Shown piece by piece: positions 1-12,905 of a stretch of 64,000 bases of DNA. A program made the translations under genes and the position numbers. The first letter of the stretch is position 1. Every line of letters starts with the position of its first letter. The stretch comes from Pseudoscleropodium purum (lineage: Eukaryota > Streptophyta > Bryopsida > Hypnales > Brachytheciaceae), in NCBI GenBank assembly GCA_963969395.1, contig OZ017803.1, forward strand, positions 5,146,001 to 5,210,000, read 5' to 3'. The notes under the pieces are model-generated. The model was not told where the DNA came from. It ran no database searches and saw only the letters and a list, made by a program, of their open reading frames with translations.

Positions 1-8
1 TTGGTTAC

Positions 9-1599
9 GTTGGAGGCCCCCATGCAGGTGCAGCAACAGCCAAGGGTTGGGCAGGGTAGGCAGGAGGGTATGGTGCAGGAAAAGGAGCCGGAGAGTAATC
101 ACCACCTCCAGTGCGCATGCGCTTACTTGCGTCAAAACTCGGGTTCAGATCTCCGGTCACTCCTGCACCCCACCCTGAAATATTAAAAGTCTAGAAAAGA
201 ACACATGCTCAACAATAATAATGGCAAGTTGCTTATGTTCTAGCCCACGTGGCTTGGCTCGAAACTGCGGTAACCCCTTGTGCTCAATGATAAAACAGAA
301 CGCCTACCTCGGAATCGAATAGCTGATTCTATTAGTCCTCAAAACATATTTGGGTCATTCAAGAATGTGAGGTATGATTTCATCTTTCTATCGATAATTC
401 TTTTACCTTTTTTTAAGCTTCCTAAATGATCTATTTTCAACTCCAATAGCTGTGGAAGGGGGCACTTTTGGTCATTATTTTTGGGTACCTACAGGTAAAC
501 TGGTTCCAGAACTAAAATAGAAACTCCATTTTGGACAGTCATAGCCAATTATTTGTGGCTTCCAAAACATACTACTACCCGTCAAAACGCCGGGTTAGAT
601 TTCAATTTTCTATTAGTATATTTTTCTACCTTCCCTGGAGCTTACTAGATGACTACTTGTAAATCCTATAGATATGGCAGTGGGAAGTGGTTGCCTTTGA
701 CCATTTTGGCTCTTAGGGGTTAAACACATGTAAGTTAGCTAGAGTGCAAAACCTTGCAATAAAACTACAGAATTCAACTTCTTTGGATTTGAGAATATCA
801 CCTCTCTTCACGAATAGGTTCTTCTTCGCCATTTCAGCTCGCAATATAGAATTTGTGTCTGCGTCGAAAACCAAATTCTGATTCCAGACAGACAGACGGA
901 CAATTGAATGAGCCTTTGGTACAAACTACAGCAGGTTATCAGAAGTAGAAAACCCTCTAGCATCAGGTGAGGTGCCTAAATGCAATCAAGGAGCACATAA
1001 CCCCGGCCATCCGAGTGCCACAAATCTTTAACCCCGAAAGGACCCAGGATTCATGGTTATAAATCGACCAATCCGATTGATCATGTTGTGAAAACAGTAG
1101 ATTTCGAACAGTGCTAAGTTTTATATCACCAAACAATAAGTGAAGAAAATTGCATGTGTTGTCACAAAATAATACAGAATGGCATGAAAAAAAGGAAGTC
1201 CCCATATGACCTACTGAAACCTGATGAACATTAGGCCCAATTTGGGTCTTTTGGTCCATTAGGGGTCAAAACCTCAGGTTGCTAACAAGTCATGGACTTA
1301 ACTGACAAAAACTTGATACACAAAAGCTCCCATAGCAAGGACTCTTCGGAAAACATGAAGATTGCTTATGCTTCTGTATGCACCTGAAGAGCATCCCGAG
1401 CAGCCATGGCCATAGCAGCTGTGGAGAAAAGCACAAAACCCATGGGTTGCTCACATTTGAAATTCATCTGCGACGCTTCATAACCGGGCCACCACCGCAG
1501 CAGATTTTGCAGCTCTCGTTCCTTCACATCAGGAGGGAAACCTAAAACAAATATGGTTCGCACCTGTCCCAACACACCATCGCCACCAAACAATTTCAT
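9..1599 (-). CDS. RRM RNA-binding protein, 5' three exons (partial, 3' end outside window)
   Basis: I read three exons on the minus strand: exon 1 at 1599-1384, exon 2 at 877-802 and exon 3 at 174-9, with GT donors, AG acceptors and matching phases (0, then 1). Exon 1 holds an RNA recognition motif: RNP2-like RTIFVLGFPPDVKERELQNL, then the WWPGYEASQ signature and RNP1-like MGFVLFST. Exon 2 gives LVFDADTNSILRAEMAKKNL, the conserved end of this RRM. Exon 3 starts a proline/alanine-rich linker after SKRMRTGG. The order matches plant two-RRM proteins of the Scw1/WHI3-like family (Arabidopsis AT3G21215 type); the second RRM should lie left of the window. The likely role is mRNA binding in nucleus or cytoplasm. 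The ATG at 1599 is the first in frame after a stop, but a further N-terminal exon is possible. Exon 3 meets a stop at 7-5 unless it splices at the GT at 8. Confidence 0.8.
274..719. mobile_element. Short TIR element in intron 2 of the RRM gene
   Basis: The left end reads CCCCTTGTGCTC after a degenerate GTAA. The right end is GAGCCAAGAGGGG-like in complement: CTCTTAGGGG followed by TTAA at 720-723. The two ends share CCCCTNNGNGC. The ends resemble those of the larger elements at 13396-14319 and 21511-22468. No coding sequence is seen inside. Pairing of these two ends is plausible, not proven. Confidence 0.35.
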
Positions 1600-2532
1600 C
1601 AACCCCGCTCCAGATCAGTTGATCTCCCACTGACTACCCTAACAACTAGCAAACGCCAGATTGTGAATCCATGGCATTCTTTATTAACAAAATGCTGAAA
1701 CTTCTCTACAAAGGTTGAAGATACACACTACAAGACGAGTGTAGAATCTCTCGCTGCAAGCCAATGCCAATATGCTCAATACCGTCATTCCACCTGTGAG
1801 ATGGTAGAGGTATGAATTTGAGCCATCTTTGACTCCACGCCTGGGATTCTACGCAATGAAAACTCACTACATCCAAATTCTTATTAAATCTAAGTGAACA
1901 ATATAGCTGCATCAAACTCTGTGTCCCCTGGTGATACATTCTTTTGAAACGTGAATCCCAGCGTCTTGCACAGATAGGAGCCCGCACACATCGGTGAAAA
2001 ATAAAATAAAACAGACCTAAGAAAGACTGCAATGTAGCAGAGCGAGCAACATGAATTGATGGGATTTCAGATGCAATTTTTCCACTCTGAAGCATGGCAA
2101 AAGGCATTGGAAAAGAACCTCATCATGAACTGCAGCATCAGGTTGCGTCGGAGCCCATTGATTGTACTGAGGAGTTCCCATGGAAAAAAATTGACCACCT
2201 GCAGTTTAGCACTCTGGCTTCTCCAAATTCTCCACTCGAAAGAGTCACTTGAGCCGCTTCATGTCCTCACATGTGCGGGGAGAGTATCAGTGCCCTAAAT
2301 TCCAAAATCTCTTCAAATCTCTCAGGGCTCGAGTCTCCTTCAAATCTCAAACTATCCCTGGAAACCCCTCGGAGCTTAAAAACAACATGAAAGCCTCAAT
2401 TTGTGCTTCCTGATCCTCCTTCTAGGGTTCAGCCCAAATCTTCACCAAAGAATTGAAGGTGATGATCCTAATACGCTACCAAGACATGAGAACAAACGAT
2501 TTCACTGCTTCACAATGCAATTAAAACCTCAC
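1600..2532. other. 5' flank of the RRM gene
   Basis: No gene is supported here. The stretch from about 1700 to 2500 is less AT-rich than the following 10 kb and probably contains the 5' UTR, possible upstream exon and promoter of the minus-strand RRM gene. Short open frames on both strands show no recognisable family. Confidence 0.3.
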
Positions 2533-2887
2533 TTAAAATGCCAATCCACGTGATCTCCTCGAGAGCTTATCTCGCATTTCACAATCACAAGAAAAAGCTG
2601 TCATTGCATTCAACAATGGTATTGTAAAGAAATGGCGAGTTCTTGGGCGTTTCTTGTCCGTTTGGGATAATTTTGGAGATGGCGTGGAGCACGGAAAGGT
2701 TGCTAGCGATCTGGGTGATGGGGAGATTGCGAGATTTTGTTTGATTGCGGAGATTGTTCCTGTTGAGTTGGGTGGGGAGGACGAGGAAGCGTGCAACTGT
2801 TGTGTGAATTCCGCGAGGGCGGAGTGGATGCAATTGGGATGAATGTTGGATTTTAGCATTCACGGATCTGTTGAGTTGAGTTTTCAT
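2533..2887 (-). other. GC-richer island with overlapping open frames, unassigned
   Basis: Around 2600-2860 the base composition rises and open frames of about 100 codons overlap on the minus strand. One of them (2887-2585) contains a stretch ending NSPFLYNTIV that faintly recalls the start of a pentatricopeptide repeat, preceded by an arginine/serine-rich segment like an organelle transit peptide. It stops soon after, and no second repeat follows. It could equally be a promoter or 5' UTR island for the RRM gene. Confidence 0.2.
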
Positions 2888-4879
2888 CCTTGTGTGTTAG
2901 TCATCCATGGAGTGTGGGCAGCCTACCACATCCAAGAATCCAATCTGTGTACTGAATCAGAGATTCACTCTCTCCCTCTGTAATGTCACACTCTATACGT
3001 GACTCATGACATTGTAAAATGAGCTAATACCTCCTCCCAAGGTCCCAAGGCAATAGGAATATTCCTTCTTGAGATGCCCGTGGTTAAGTTTAGGGCATGA
3101 ATCATTGTAATTGGTCTTCTTAGGAATGATTTTGCAAAAGGCTTCATTCTTGAATGCAAAAGGAAGTCCCCAACAATGATCAATAATGTTATGGTAATTG
3201 CTCATAAAATGGATATTGTGAGAATTTATCATGTTGTATTCACATTGATTAGATTGAACAAATTTTACGTATTAAGTTTGAGTACTTTGTGTAAATTTTA
3301 TAGAGGGTGATAGTAAATGGAAGGCAAAATGTACTAGTAAGTCAAGTATGACACTATTTTCAACATGGCAACTAAAGGATTATCTAAAGTAGGACTTCTT
3401 TTTTTGGCTTTATACTGGTTGTATTATATTGCACTAAATAAAAAATAATTTGGCTAAGAAATGAAGGCATATAATGAATTTTTTTGCCAAAAAACTTCGA
3501 ACTAAAAAAAATCTTGGATGAAATTGCCAAATTGTGATATAAACAAAATTCTAGATTTGTAACATATGCTAATGTGATATTTTCTATCTAATGTTGAAAT
3601 CTGGAGCATCACTATAATATTTTCTATTTCCACTTTGGCACTTCATAAAAAATGGAAAAAAAAAAGCCCTAGCCTTCTAAAGTAGTCACGAGATTCCATG
3701 TTCTTATTTCATCAAGAACTTCCCTGGAAACTTTCAAATATCAATTGAATAAAAATTATATATATAGCCAAAATTTTAAGTGAATAATGGGATCTTCTAG
3801 TAGAAACATATTGTACTATCACTTAGATTGAATAGAAAAAGCTTGTTGTTGAAAGTATACTACAAAAAATTGTAATATCTTATTTATGGATTTCTTCTAT
3901 ATTTCTTTTTGAGAAAGATATTTGAAGAAATAATTTCTAAACACTAGAATTCTTTTGTAAGTTGCAATATGTTTCTCAATTTAACAAAGCCTTTCCACAT
4001 CATTGCACTACCAATGACATGAAGCCATCCACTAGTAGAAATATAAGGGTAGAGCTTATTGAAGGTAGATATCATTTTTCAAATATAATTTTTATTTTTT
4101 TGAAAATTTTAAAAATAATTTTTTATTTAAATGTAATTCTGATCATTTATCATGCTTGTAGTTTTTATTTTTTAAGACCTTTGATTATCCAAAAAGGTAA
4201 ATCTAAAAGTTTGTTTTCAATATTCTATTCCCACTTGCAATGCAAAGTAACAACCAATTTAAAAAAAATTAAATTGGGCAAGTAAATTGCTCCCTCTTGT
4301 CTTAAAATATAAGGATAATGTGCTATGAACTTCATTTAGACAAGCATATAAGTGTCTTCTATATTTTTTAGTTTTTCACAATGCAATATTTGCAAATTCA
4401 TTTTTTTTGTAGTTGAAGTATGAATGTAAATTTTTGCAACTAAAAGAAGTGAATGTGGCAAAGAGAGATTTGGGCTCCTTCAGAGAAAGTTTGTTCTAAA
4501 TTGTTGGTGATTGCTCAATTCAATTACAAAGTCTTTCTTACTTTACTAATGAAGTTTAGATGTGACCTTACAAAATGGAATGAATCATTCATGGATAATT
4601 CATTTATAGCATAAATAGTCGTATTGTGGAAGCTAATTCTAAGAATTTGCTACTATTCCTTCATAATATTTTGAAAAATTGAAAATATAAGACTATGAGA
4701 GCATATAGTTGCAATAAACATGTAACACAACCTTTAAAGTTGAAATCACTAGGAGAAAAATATGTCCTGTACAGCCGACTACTGTGCAACTAGTGCCCTA
4801 TACAACTATCAAGCAACTAGTTTCCTCTCTATTTGCACCAAATCTAAGGATTTTGAAGCAATAATTAATACACAACTAA
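2888..4879. other. AT-rich intergenic, nothing recognised
   Basis: Simple AT-rich sequence with short A and T runs and many stops in all frames. I see no coding, RNA gene or clear repeat structure. Confidence 0.5.
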
Positions 4880-5165
4880 AAAACCCTAACAAGCTAGCAA
4901 CAACTTTGAAGTAACAATAAACTAACAACAACTAAGAAGCAACAACAAACCAACAACAACTAAAAATTTAAAAAAATTAAGAAACAACAACAAACTAAAA
5001 ACAACAAATTAACATCAACTACGGAGCAACAACTATGAAACAACAACAAACTAACAACAACTAAGATGTAAGAAGCAACAACAAATTAGTAACAATTAAG
5101 AAACAACTAGAACCTCAATAACTAAACAACAACTAAAACACAACAACACAACAATTAGAACTTCA
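4880..5165. repeat. Degenerate CAACAA-rich low-complexity tract
   Basis: The plus strand is made almost wholly of AACAACAACTAA-type units with interspersed GAAGCAAC, nearly lacking T-rich runs. It looks like an old, mutated (AAC)n microsatellite. A telomere-like AAACCCTAA follows at about 5254 as part of a short palindrome. Confidence 0.6.
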
Positions 5166-5663
5166 AAAAACAAAAGAAAGAAGAAGAAACAAGAATTAGA
5201 AAGCAACAAAAAACAAAGAAGATGAAGCAAATGAAGTGGTGGCTAGGGTTTTGAAACCCTAAAAAATGACAACTAAGATTTCAAGATCTCCAAAAAACAA
5301 TGTCTAGGATTTTATGATTTTGAACAATAATTTATTTACATCTTTTTTAGTTTGCCAAAATTTTTAGGAGGTTGCCCAAAAAAAAAACTTCAAAAAAAAT
5401 GTGAACCTACAAAAATGTGACTATAGAATATGATTACATGTAGTTATATGTGTAAAAATATGATTCACAAATATGACTAGTGTTCCCGTAATACATTCTC
5501 TACAATTCCCTAAGAAGTGTTTTGTTGTTCTCCATGCATATATATTATACACCCATGAAGTACAAAGGCAAAATATAACCAGTAGTCATATTTGCAGTCA
5601 TGTTTATTTCAAGTGTTGTGGAATTCAAAAATATGACTGCGAGTAGTTGCCATTCATCTTCAG

Positions 5664-6010
5664 TCATATTTTTACAGTCATAAAACACTCATATCCAAGT
5701 AGTGTTCTAACCATATCATCACTCAATTGCATGCCTTGAAGCCTTAATTCTCTTCCTATTCCTGCAACGGTACTAGTACTTTGATTGTTTAACCTCTTTA
5801 CAATGTTAGGATTGTCACATTCATCAAGAATTCGAGGTCTACCAACTAAAGCTTCATCTCTCAAACTCTCTCTCTCACCAAATCTTCTTACTATGTCACT
5901 ACAATTGCTTTGAGGAATGCCAAAATTGCTGAAAATTCACCATAAGAGTTGCCTCACTTATGCATCTTAAGAACTGCCTTTCTCTTAGTCTTACATCTCT
6001 TGAGAGCCAT
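5664..6010 (-). pseudogene. Tc1/mariner-like transposase, N-terminal helix-turn-helix relic
   Basis: Reading the minus strand, an open stretch of about 75 codons includes FGIPQSNCSDIVRRFGER, then RDEALVGRPRILDE, then IVKRLNNQ and GIGRELRLQGMQLSDD followed by GYECF. This order (paired-type helix-turn-helix, a GRPR hook linker, a second helix-turn-helix) is that of Tc1/mariner transposase DNA-binding regions. Upstream, the frame is broken near 5930, where a basic segment ending KAVLKMHK is followed by a stop and then SYGEFS, which fits the first helix. The DDE catalytic domain is absent: the frame ends at 5664. It is a truncated, dead fragment. The match is to the general family; I cannot name the element. 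Confidence 0.5.
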
Positions 6011-6698
6011 AGTGAACACCTGGAACCTCTCTAAAATGCTGAAATTTTTGGTAGCACAAGAAAGCTTCAAAACAACACTTGCATTCATAAGATAGTGGTG
6101 TGCACAACTTGTGTGCTTATTAAATTGTACACACCACTTCAAGATATTTCATAATGTAGATTCACCAAGTGGCTAATTTTGAAGGAATTAATCTCAATAA
6201 CATGCCATGTGGTTTTCTTTATAAATGCAATCCAAAAAATCTTTGACAATTTGACTTTTTAACCACTACTTGAGCTATTTCGGGAATAAACTTATATCCA
6301 AATACTTCTACTGGTGATTGTATGACTCTTGTACAATGCTTAAATAATTTTTTCTACTCCAATATTGAAGTATCTACAAAACAAGTATGAACAAAGCAAT
6401 AGCAAAATGAAAATACAACATGCAAGAAAATATCACATGGGCAAGTAAACAATGTGAGGGGAATTTAAACCTTGACTATGTAACCCTACACCATTTGCAA
6501 TTCTAAGTCCCCCCCCCAAATTAAATTAGTATAATTCTTGAACAATAAACTTGTAGTCTAAGACTTGTTAATATCATTGAAGCAAAAGAGCCTAATGATG
6601 GTTGAGCTCCAAGTCTAAATCCTTTATCACAACCATTTCCAATTGCATTATAGAAAGAAAGTTCCTTGAGGTGAAGAAATCCTATGAAAATAGGAGAG

Positions 6699-6979
6699 TA
6701 CATCACAAAATTTAGACCCCACAATACGTCAATAATTATCATGTAGTTATCATTGTTTCATGGGTTTGCACATTAATTAGAATTTATTGCATCATTACAA
6801 TGCATTACTTTGCATTGTTATCACATTGTTACAATGCATTACTTGCAATTGCATCATAACAATGCAAAGTAATGCATCGTAATGATGCAATAAATTGTAA
6901 TCAATGTGCAAACCCATGAAACAAACAATAACTGCATGATAATTGTTGACAAATTGTAGGGTCTAAACTTTGTGATGTA
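6699..6979. repeat. Foldback element, ~281 bp with ~130-bp arms
   Basis: The left arm (6699-6830) begins TACATCACAAAATTTAGACC and contains TTTCATGGGTTTGCACATT. The right arm (6850-6979) is its near-perfect reverse complement, ending GTTTAAACTTTGTGATGTA in degenerate form. The loop is only about 20 bp, around 6830-6850. The arms carry repeated AATGCATTAC motifs. The design is that of a foldback transposon or MITE; TA occurs at both outer ends and may be the target duplication. Confidence 0.7.
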
Positions 6980-7925
6980 GATATATCTACATGCCCTTTT
7001 CTCTAATGCTTACATACTTTGATCTTGATGAAAGCAAGTGTAGAAAAGTATATTCATGTTATATAGAACCAAGTATAAATACAATAGTAATCTCTATCAA
7101 TTTAATCCATTTACTTACTGTACTAAGCAAGAGGGTGTTTGGCCTAATTTTTGTTAAAGAGCCCTTTGAAGGTTGTAGTCAAGGAACTGGTTCCTTCCAT
7201 TATCTTAGTTGCATTAGACTTCATGGTCAACTTAAACAAATCTAGTTGTAAATCCAACAATCTGGAATCAAGAAAATCACTATATTGTTGTTGTTTTTGT
7301 CTCCTTACCACGACTCATTATTATGGACTTCATTCCACAATACTACTCTTTGATGGCTTGTAGATGGATGAAGGGAGCTCAATTGTCTTTGGTTGCAACT
7401 AATACTATGGGAAGACTAATCTAAAGGCATCCATCAAGTTAGAATCTAGGAACCCTTGGATAAGCTAAAAAAATGAGAAGCTTAGCATTAAAAGTGCATT
7501 GTCTCTTCACTTAGACAACACAATCAACAAAGGGAAATCTAGAGATCTAATTTTTGATCATGTAAAAGGACTCAACACATGGGTAATCTATATATGCCCA
7601 TTTATTCTAAATGCCAAGAACTTAGACTTGTCATTCACATTAATTAGTAATCCACTTCTTCTTTATAGCAAATAAATGGTCTTTAAGATGCAATTTGGTC
7701 TGCAAATATTTGAAAGCTAGTACTATAAGTAGTACTTAAGAGATTCTACATAAATCTCATGTAGCTCAACTTAAATTTTTTTTGTCATGGCTATAAAATC
7801 AAACCCAAAGGCTAATCCGGACTAAAAAAATTTAATCAATGCTTGCAAACTCTTTAACAATTATAGTATGAAACACGGCTAAACAAAGAATATAGTGACA
7901 TCTCTAAAAGATTTCATTATTTTTC
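6980..7925. other. AT-rich intergenic, nothing recognised
   Basis: No gene or repeat is supported. Short open frames (for example 6991-7363) are overlapping and show no family resemblance. Confidence 0.45.
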
Positions 7926-8440
7926 TAAAAAAATTTAAAAAAAATTGGAAGTACATTGTTTATTATAAATTTGTAACCATTGGGATTGGAATTTTTCAAT
8001 TCCATAATTAAATTCTTAACAATTTGATCTTTTGAATCATTTTCTACTTCTTTCTATTTACTATTTTTTTCCTATATGTTGTACAATTCCAAATGATGTG
8101 AAAATTTTCAAGCATTTATCCAAATTGCCTTGAAGAATTAATCCTAAGAGTAACCACCATTTAAACATTTTTTCATACAAATATGACCTTATAAATGGCA
8201 GCTGCCCGGTTTTTCATAGGGCCAAAAAATTGAATTTTGTCCATTCAAATGCTAATATCTTGCAATCTACATGGTGGAAAATTCTGAAAATTTCAGTGAC
8301 ATCTTTTCAAATCAAGTTTACTACACAATCCTATGGTTACATGTGTCTAAAAATATTTTTTTGTCTAAATTTTGGTACTTGTGCTAGAAATGGCAATTTT
8401 GAAGCATTTTTGGCAAAAACATAGTCAAAACCTTTAGGGA
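7926..8440. repeat. Dispersed TIR-element copy (right ~500 bp)
   Basis: This stretch is clearly homologous to 13850-14319 and to 39880-40384: all three share CCATTGGGATTGG, TATGTTGTACAATT, GAAAATTTTCAAGCAT, CTAATATCTTGCAATCTA and a common right end CCTTTAGGGA followed by TTAA. The left end is not resolved here. No coding sequence. Confidence 0.65.
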
Positions 8441-8444
8441 TTAA

Positions 8445-11400
8445 CAATTAGAAAGCAATACTCTCCAAAAATCCAACCACTTCAAGGGCTCTAAGAAATA
8501 AATTCATTGAGTAGTGACATTTTTCAACAATTTCAATGCATAATTGAGTTTCAACAATTTTAGCAAGCCTTGAAAATTCAATTTGCCTTTTAAAGTTGGC
8601 AAAAAATATGAATACCATGACTAGCAAAGAGATTATAGTTTTTCAATGATAGAAAGATTGGTTAAAGTCTATACAACCAAGTTTGTTTTATATGCCATTA
8701 TAAAGTGAACTCCAATAAGAGAAGATTCATCTTTCTACTTTAGCTAAATTTACTATGATATCTAAATTACAGTCTAAAAAAGTGGATGTCCCATTTGCAT
8801 CAATGTATGTCATTTTCAAGGCAATGCTTTTAAGAGAGAAATATCTATAGAAAAACATGCACTCCACAATGTGCTTTTTTAAAGCATCCATGGTGCTACC
8901 TTCTAGAGGTTAGGTATGTAAAAGCAAGATTAGTATTCTTTTAAACTTCTAGCATAAGTAGAATTGAATAAACATCTGGTAGAATTTGTCAATTGTTGTC
9001 ACTTTGTTTGCACTAACAACAAAGGATCAAGCATCTCCAATCTTAGTCTTTAGCTTTCTTATCAATATTTTTGCCATGCAATTGGTCATACCTTTAAGAT
9101 ACCCTTCTACCTCTACTTCTAAAAACAATCCAATACACCTAAGATATAGAAGAGTTCACAAGAATCAAAGAAATCAAAAATTGATTGCCTTTTGTTCAAG
9201 AAGTGGAACAAGAATTTGAATTTGACTATCTTCTTGCACCATTCTTACATTGGGCTCTACTTACAACTTTGGCTCTACTCTAGCATTGTCTCTACTTGGG
9301 CATGCTAATTGAAGTTTATATGTTTGTTCTTGATGTGAATATCCATCCACAGAAAGAAGAAACCTCCCACCTTCACCTTTGCATTAGTTACTAATGGTCC
9401 AAGTTACCAAATGTCCAATGTCCATAGCAATCCATTGTGCTTCCACAGAAAATTTATTTTAGGAATAAGTAGTTTTCCCTTTCTTCAACCTCAATGTCAA
9501 TCTTGCAACCAACTTGGGTAACATGGTCATCAATACCTTGAACAAACTCTATGTGAGGCAACTTTGCTACCTACAAGTCCTAGAAATGGTGGTTAAACTT
9601 GTATAAGCAATGTCTTTGTCTAGCCAAAGAATGCATAGAAATGCCTATTTGTGGATGACCACCATATTTGATTGTGACTCTATAGACATCACCACTTGTA
9701 AAGCTAAATTAAGAGTGCATTGATCTAACAGAAAAATGCAATCAAATGTTTGCTTCGCCAAAATTTTAGTAGAACTAGTTGTGCTTTCAAGTTGATCTTT
9801 ATTTGTTCTTGCTTCAAATAGAAACATCCATAGCGCCATCTTCTTCTTTGGAACCCCTTGCATTAAATGGGAACTTCATGAATGTTGATTGTTTAGAAGT
9901 CATTGTGCATCCATACACCTAAAATCCAAAATTAATACGCTATCATTGCAAGAAAGATAGAAATTAATCAAGGCAATTCATACTCCAAAACAATGTAATA
10001 ATTGTAGTTCAAATTTGAATCCTAGAGCCTAGACTATAAACAAGTATAAAAATGCGTAGTGCAAAACTACAATTAAGTAAAGAATTGTAAAGGCTGGTGA
10101 GAATCTCCCTATCTTTAGAAGGAGTTATTGGTCGCTCTAGTTAGATTTTCTTGCTACGAAAGAAAGAATGCACTTGTGTTTTAATTGCATGTAGCTAAGA
10201 ACAAGCATGTCATACCATCTAAATGCCAAATGCAATTTGAAAACTATAAAAGTGGGCTCATAGTCGCAAGATGGAAAAGTGGCAAATAGAAAGAGAATCT
10301 TAGAAAAAACAACATAGGTGACAAGGGGCAATGGAGCAAACTCATGAAGGAACAAAAACTCAAAGAAAATGCCTACGATGAATTCAATTTGTAAGCTCAC
10401 AATAAGTTAAAGATAGGAGGAAAAATTGAATTAAAATTGGCTACATAAGATGCACTATGGGAGCATCGTGCAAGAAGGTGACAACTAGGGAGAACTAAAA
10501 GCTAGAAACAAGGACCATCTTGGTAGTGTAGGCTATGTAAAATACCCCTACTCAAAGGTGTTTTGATGTGAATTTTTCAAAAAGTTCAATTTTTTTTTAA
10601 TTGGTAAAAACTTTCAATCAATTTCACGGGCACACAATTAGAAATTTTTTAGCTACTTGAATTTGGTTGTAGACAAAAACTATAAATAGAAAACTTCATG
10701 TCTTCCACTTGGGGTCAAATATGGCTCTATTGCATGTGCATTTCTAAACCTTCGTAAATGTCTTTCCATCATTTTTTTGATTGAATATTATCTATAATTT
10801 TTTTAAAGAATAGACATATTTTTGTATTTTCCCAATTTTGTAGTAATTTAAATAGTAAAGTATTAATTTTTTGAAAATTCTGATTGATTTTTTTTCTTAA
10901 TCCTTTTAGATAAAGTTTTTTAGACTTCAATTTTTTTTTGTTATATATTGTTTTTAGTATTCTACTACCTATCCATGTTTTTTTTTAAATTAAAAAAAAA
11001 AAAAATTCCAAAAATTCCTAGTACTTCCAATCTTACCCCAAGTGCAACAAAATCAACACTTGTTTCTTGCAACTACTCTAGGTATATTTGTACATTTTCA
11101 AACTTTTGTAATGATCAACATTAAAAGTTGTGGCAATGAAACCATATCAAGTAGACAAGAGCATTGAAGTCTAAATCAATAGCCTTAGTAGTCTCATTAA
11201 GTGCTTATATAGAAAAAAAATCCCTCAATTATGATAGATTGTAAGGCTCACAGCCTTAAAGTCATGGGTTTGGAAGAAGTCCTAATAGATCTTCATTGCT
11301 GAGGACAAAGATATTTTACAGTAAAAAAACAATGTCTAAGATGCTTGTCTATTTTTAGAGCTCTATGAAGGTAAAGCAATAGGGATGTTTGATACAAAAA

Positions 11401-11869
11401 TAATTGAAGATTGACAAAATGCCAAGGATTACAAAATTGATGCCATGCAAAATGTTTCAAACGAAAAATGTTAGATTCTCTTGAAAGCTTGCAACTCCAA
11501 TTTATCTTGTATTGAAGATATCAATTGAATTAGTACAATACCAAGAGACATATAAATAAACACTTCAACACAATATGTAGCATAGATGTATGAGAGACTC
11601 CAAAAAAATCAAAACACCATGCCAATGACATAGAAATGAATCATTAACTTAAAAAATGAATACCTTATCTTGGGCCTTGCCTAAGAATGCTTATTGTTCA
11701 TACTTGCTAGTAGAAAATAGTATTAATGTATTATTGGATTAATGTCTTCAACCTAGGTACTTTAGCTTCACTTGCACATGGTCAACTATTTTTTGGGCCT
11801 CTATAGTTGCAATTTGAACATCATTCCCTCTCCTTATTCTCTATCCTCATCTTGACATCTTTTTTTCTT
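8445..11869. other. AT-rich intergenic with one possible decayed coding patch
   Basis: Mostly simple AT-rich sequence. Between about 9180 and 9900 the minus strand has frames with protein-like composition interrupted by stops, for example SVDGYSHQEQTYKLQLACPS and a preceding EDGAMDVSI. I do not recognise a family, and this may be an old transposon or gene relic. From 9900 to 11869 I see nothing beyond long T and A runs. Confidence 0.3.
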
Positions 11870-12905
11870 TTGGGAAGAAAATATATGGACATTTATATAT
11901 TTTTTTGTGTAATACTCATACAAACTAATTGAAACCATCTAAAAGACATGTTGTTGGTGCCACAAGGCTCCTTGTAAATTAAAGTTTAGAATTTCTTCAA
12001 GATCATGCACAAAAATTGGACAACAAATGAACATTGATGAACTATTCCACATAATTTAGGTTCATTAAGACCTTATCAAGATACCATCATTTTGGTATCA
12101 TCAAGGCTCATTTTCAATTAAATTGGTACCTTGTTTATCATCTAAGAACACAAATTTATAAGAAAGTGGGCATTTTAGATCAATTATTCTACACAATTTA
12201 TGCCCAGCATTGACCCATTAAGACACTTTATTGTTGTTGACAAAGCTTATACCAATCATTTGAAATGCAAACCCGTCAGTTATGTCTTGACACTAGAAAT
12301 TGGACAAGAAATAGAATATAGATAAAGGGTCCCTATGGTATAGGCTAATTCAAACCTCTCAAGTCATCTTTTTAATACTAACAATGTTCCCATTTTGAAT
12401 TTAAATGTAACTCTAAAAGCCTACATCATGTATTGGAAACAAAAAATTGGACAAGAAAATGAACATGGACCAATTTTTCTTTGTAATTTAGGTGTATTCA
12501 TACCATCTCAATAGTCAAGACACCTTATTGGTACTAGTAATGGTTCATCTATGGAAAAAATACTACCACCATCATGTATTAGGAACAAATAATTGGACAA
12601 GAAAATGAACATGGATCAATTGCTTGACATTGTTTATGCTTTACTTAGATCCTCTAATGGAACCTTGTTGGTAATAATGTGTCTCTCACCCAATCAAAAT
12701 GTAGACCTTAAGTTTTAAAAACAAAAATTTCAACAAGAATATGAATATAGATCAACTATACCTCATAGTTAAAGCATAATTCTAAATCCTTTCAAGACAC
12801 CTTGTTGGTGCCAACAAGGCGTTTATCAGTGAAAAATTATTTCCTCCATCATTTATCAAAAATAAAAAATTCAACAAGAAACTAAATGTCAAAAAGCTCA
12901 TACCT
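11870..12905. repeat. Degenerate tandem array, ~143-bp unit, about 7 copies
   Basis: A core AATTGGACAAGAAAATGAA followed by CATGGATCAA-like sequence recurs near 12012, 12154, 12296, 12445, 12590, 12730 and 12862, i.e. every 140-150 bp. A second shared block, GACACCTTGTTGGTGCCAAC or similar, sits in several units. Units differ by many substitutions and small indels, so the array is old. Confidence 0.65.

Noticed and set aside
5245..5265. Telomere-like AAACCCTAA motif
   Set aside because: Single occurrence in a short palindrome; no array, so neither an interstitial telomere nor a supported telobox.
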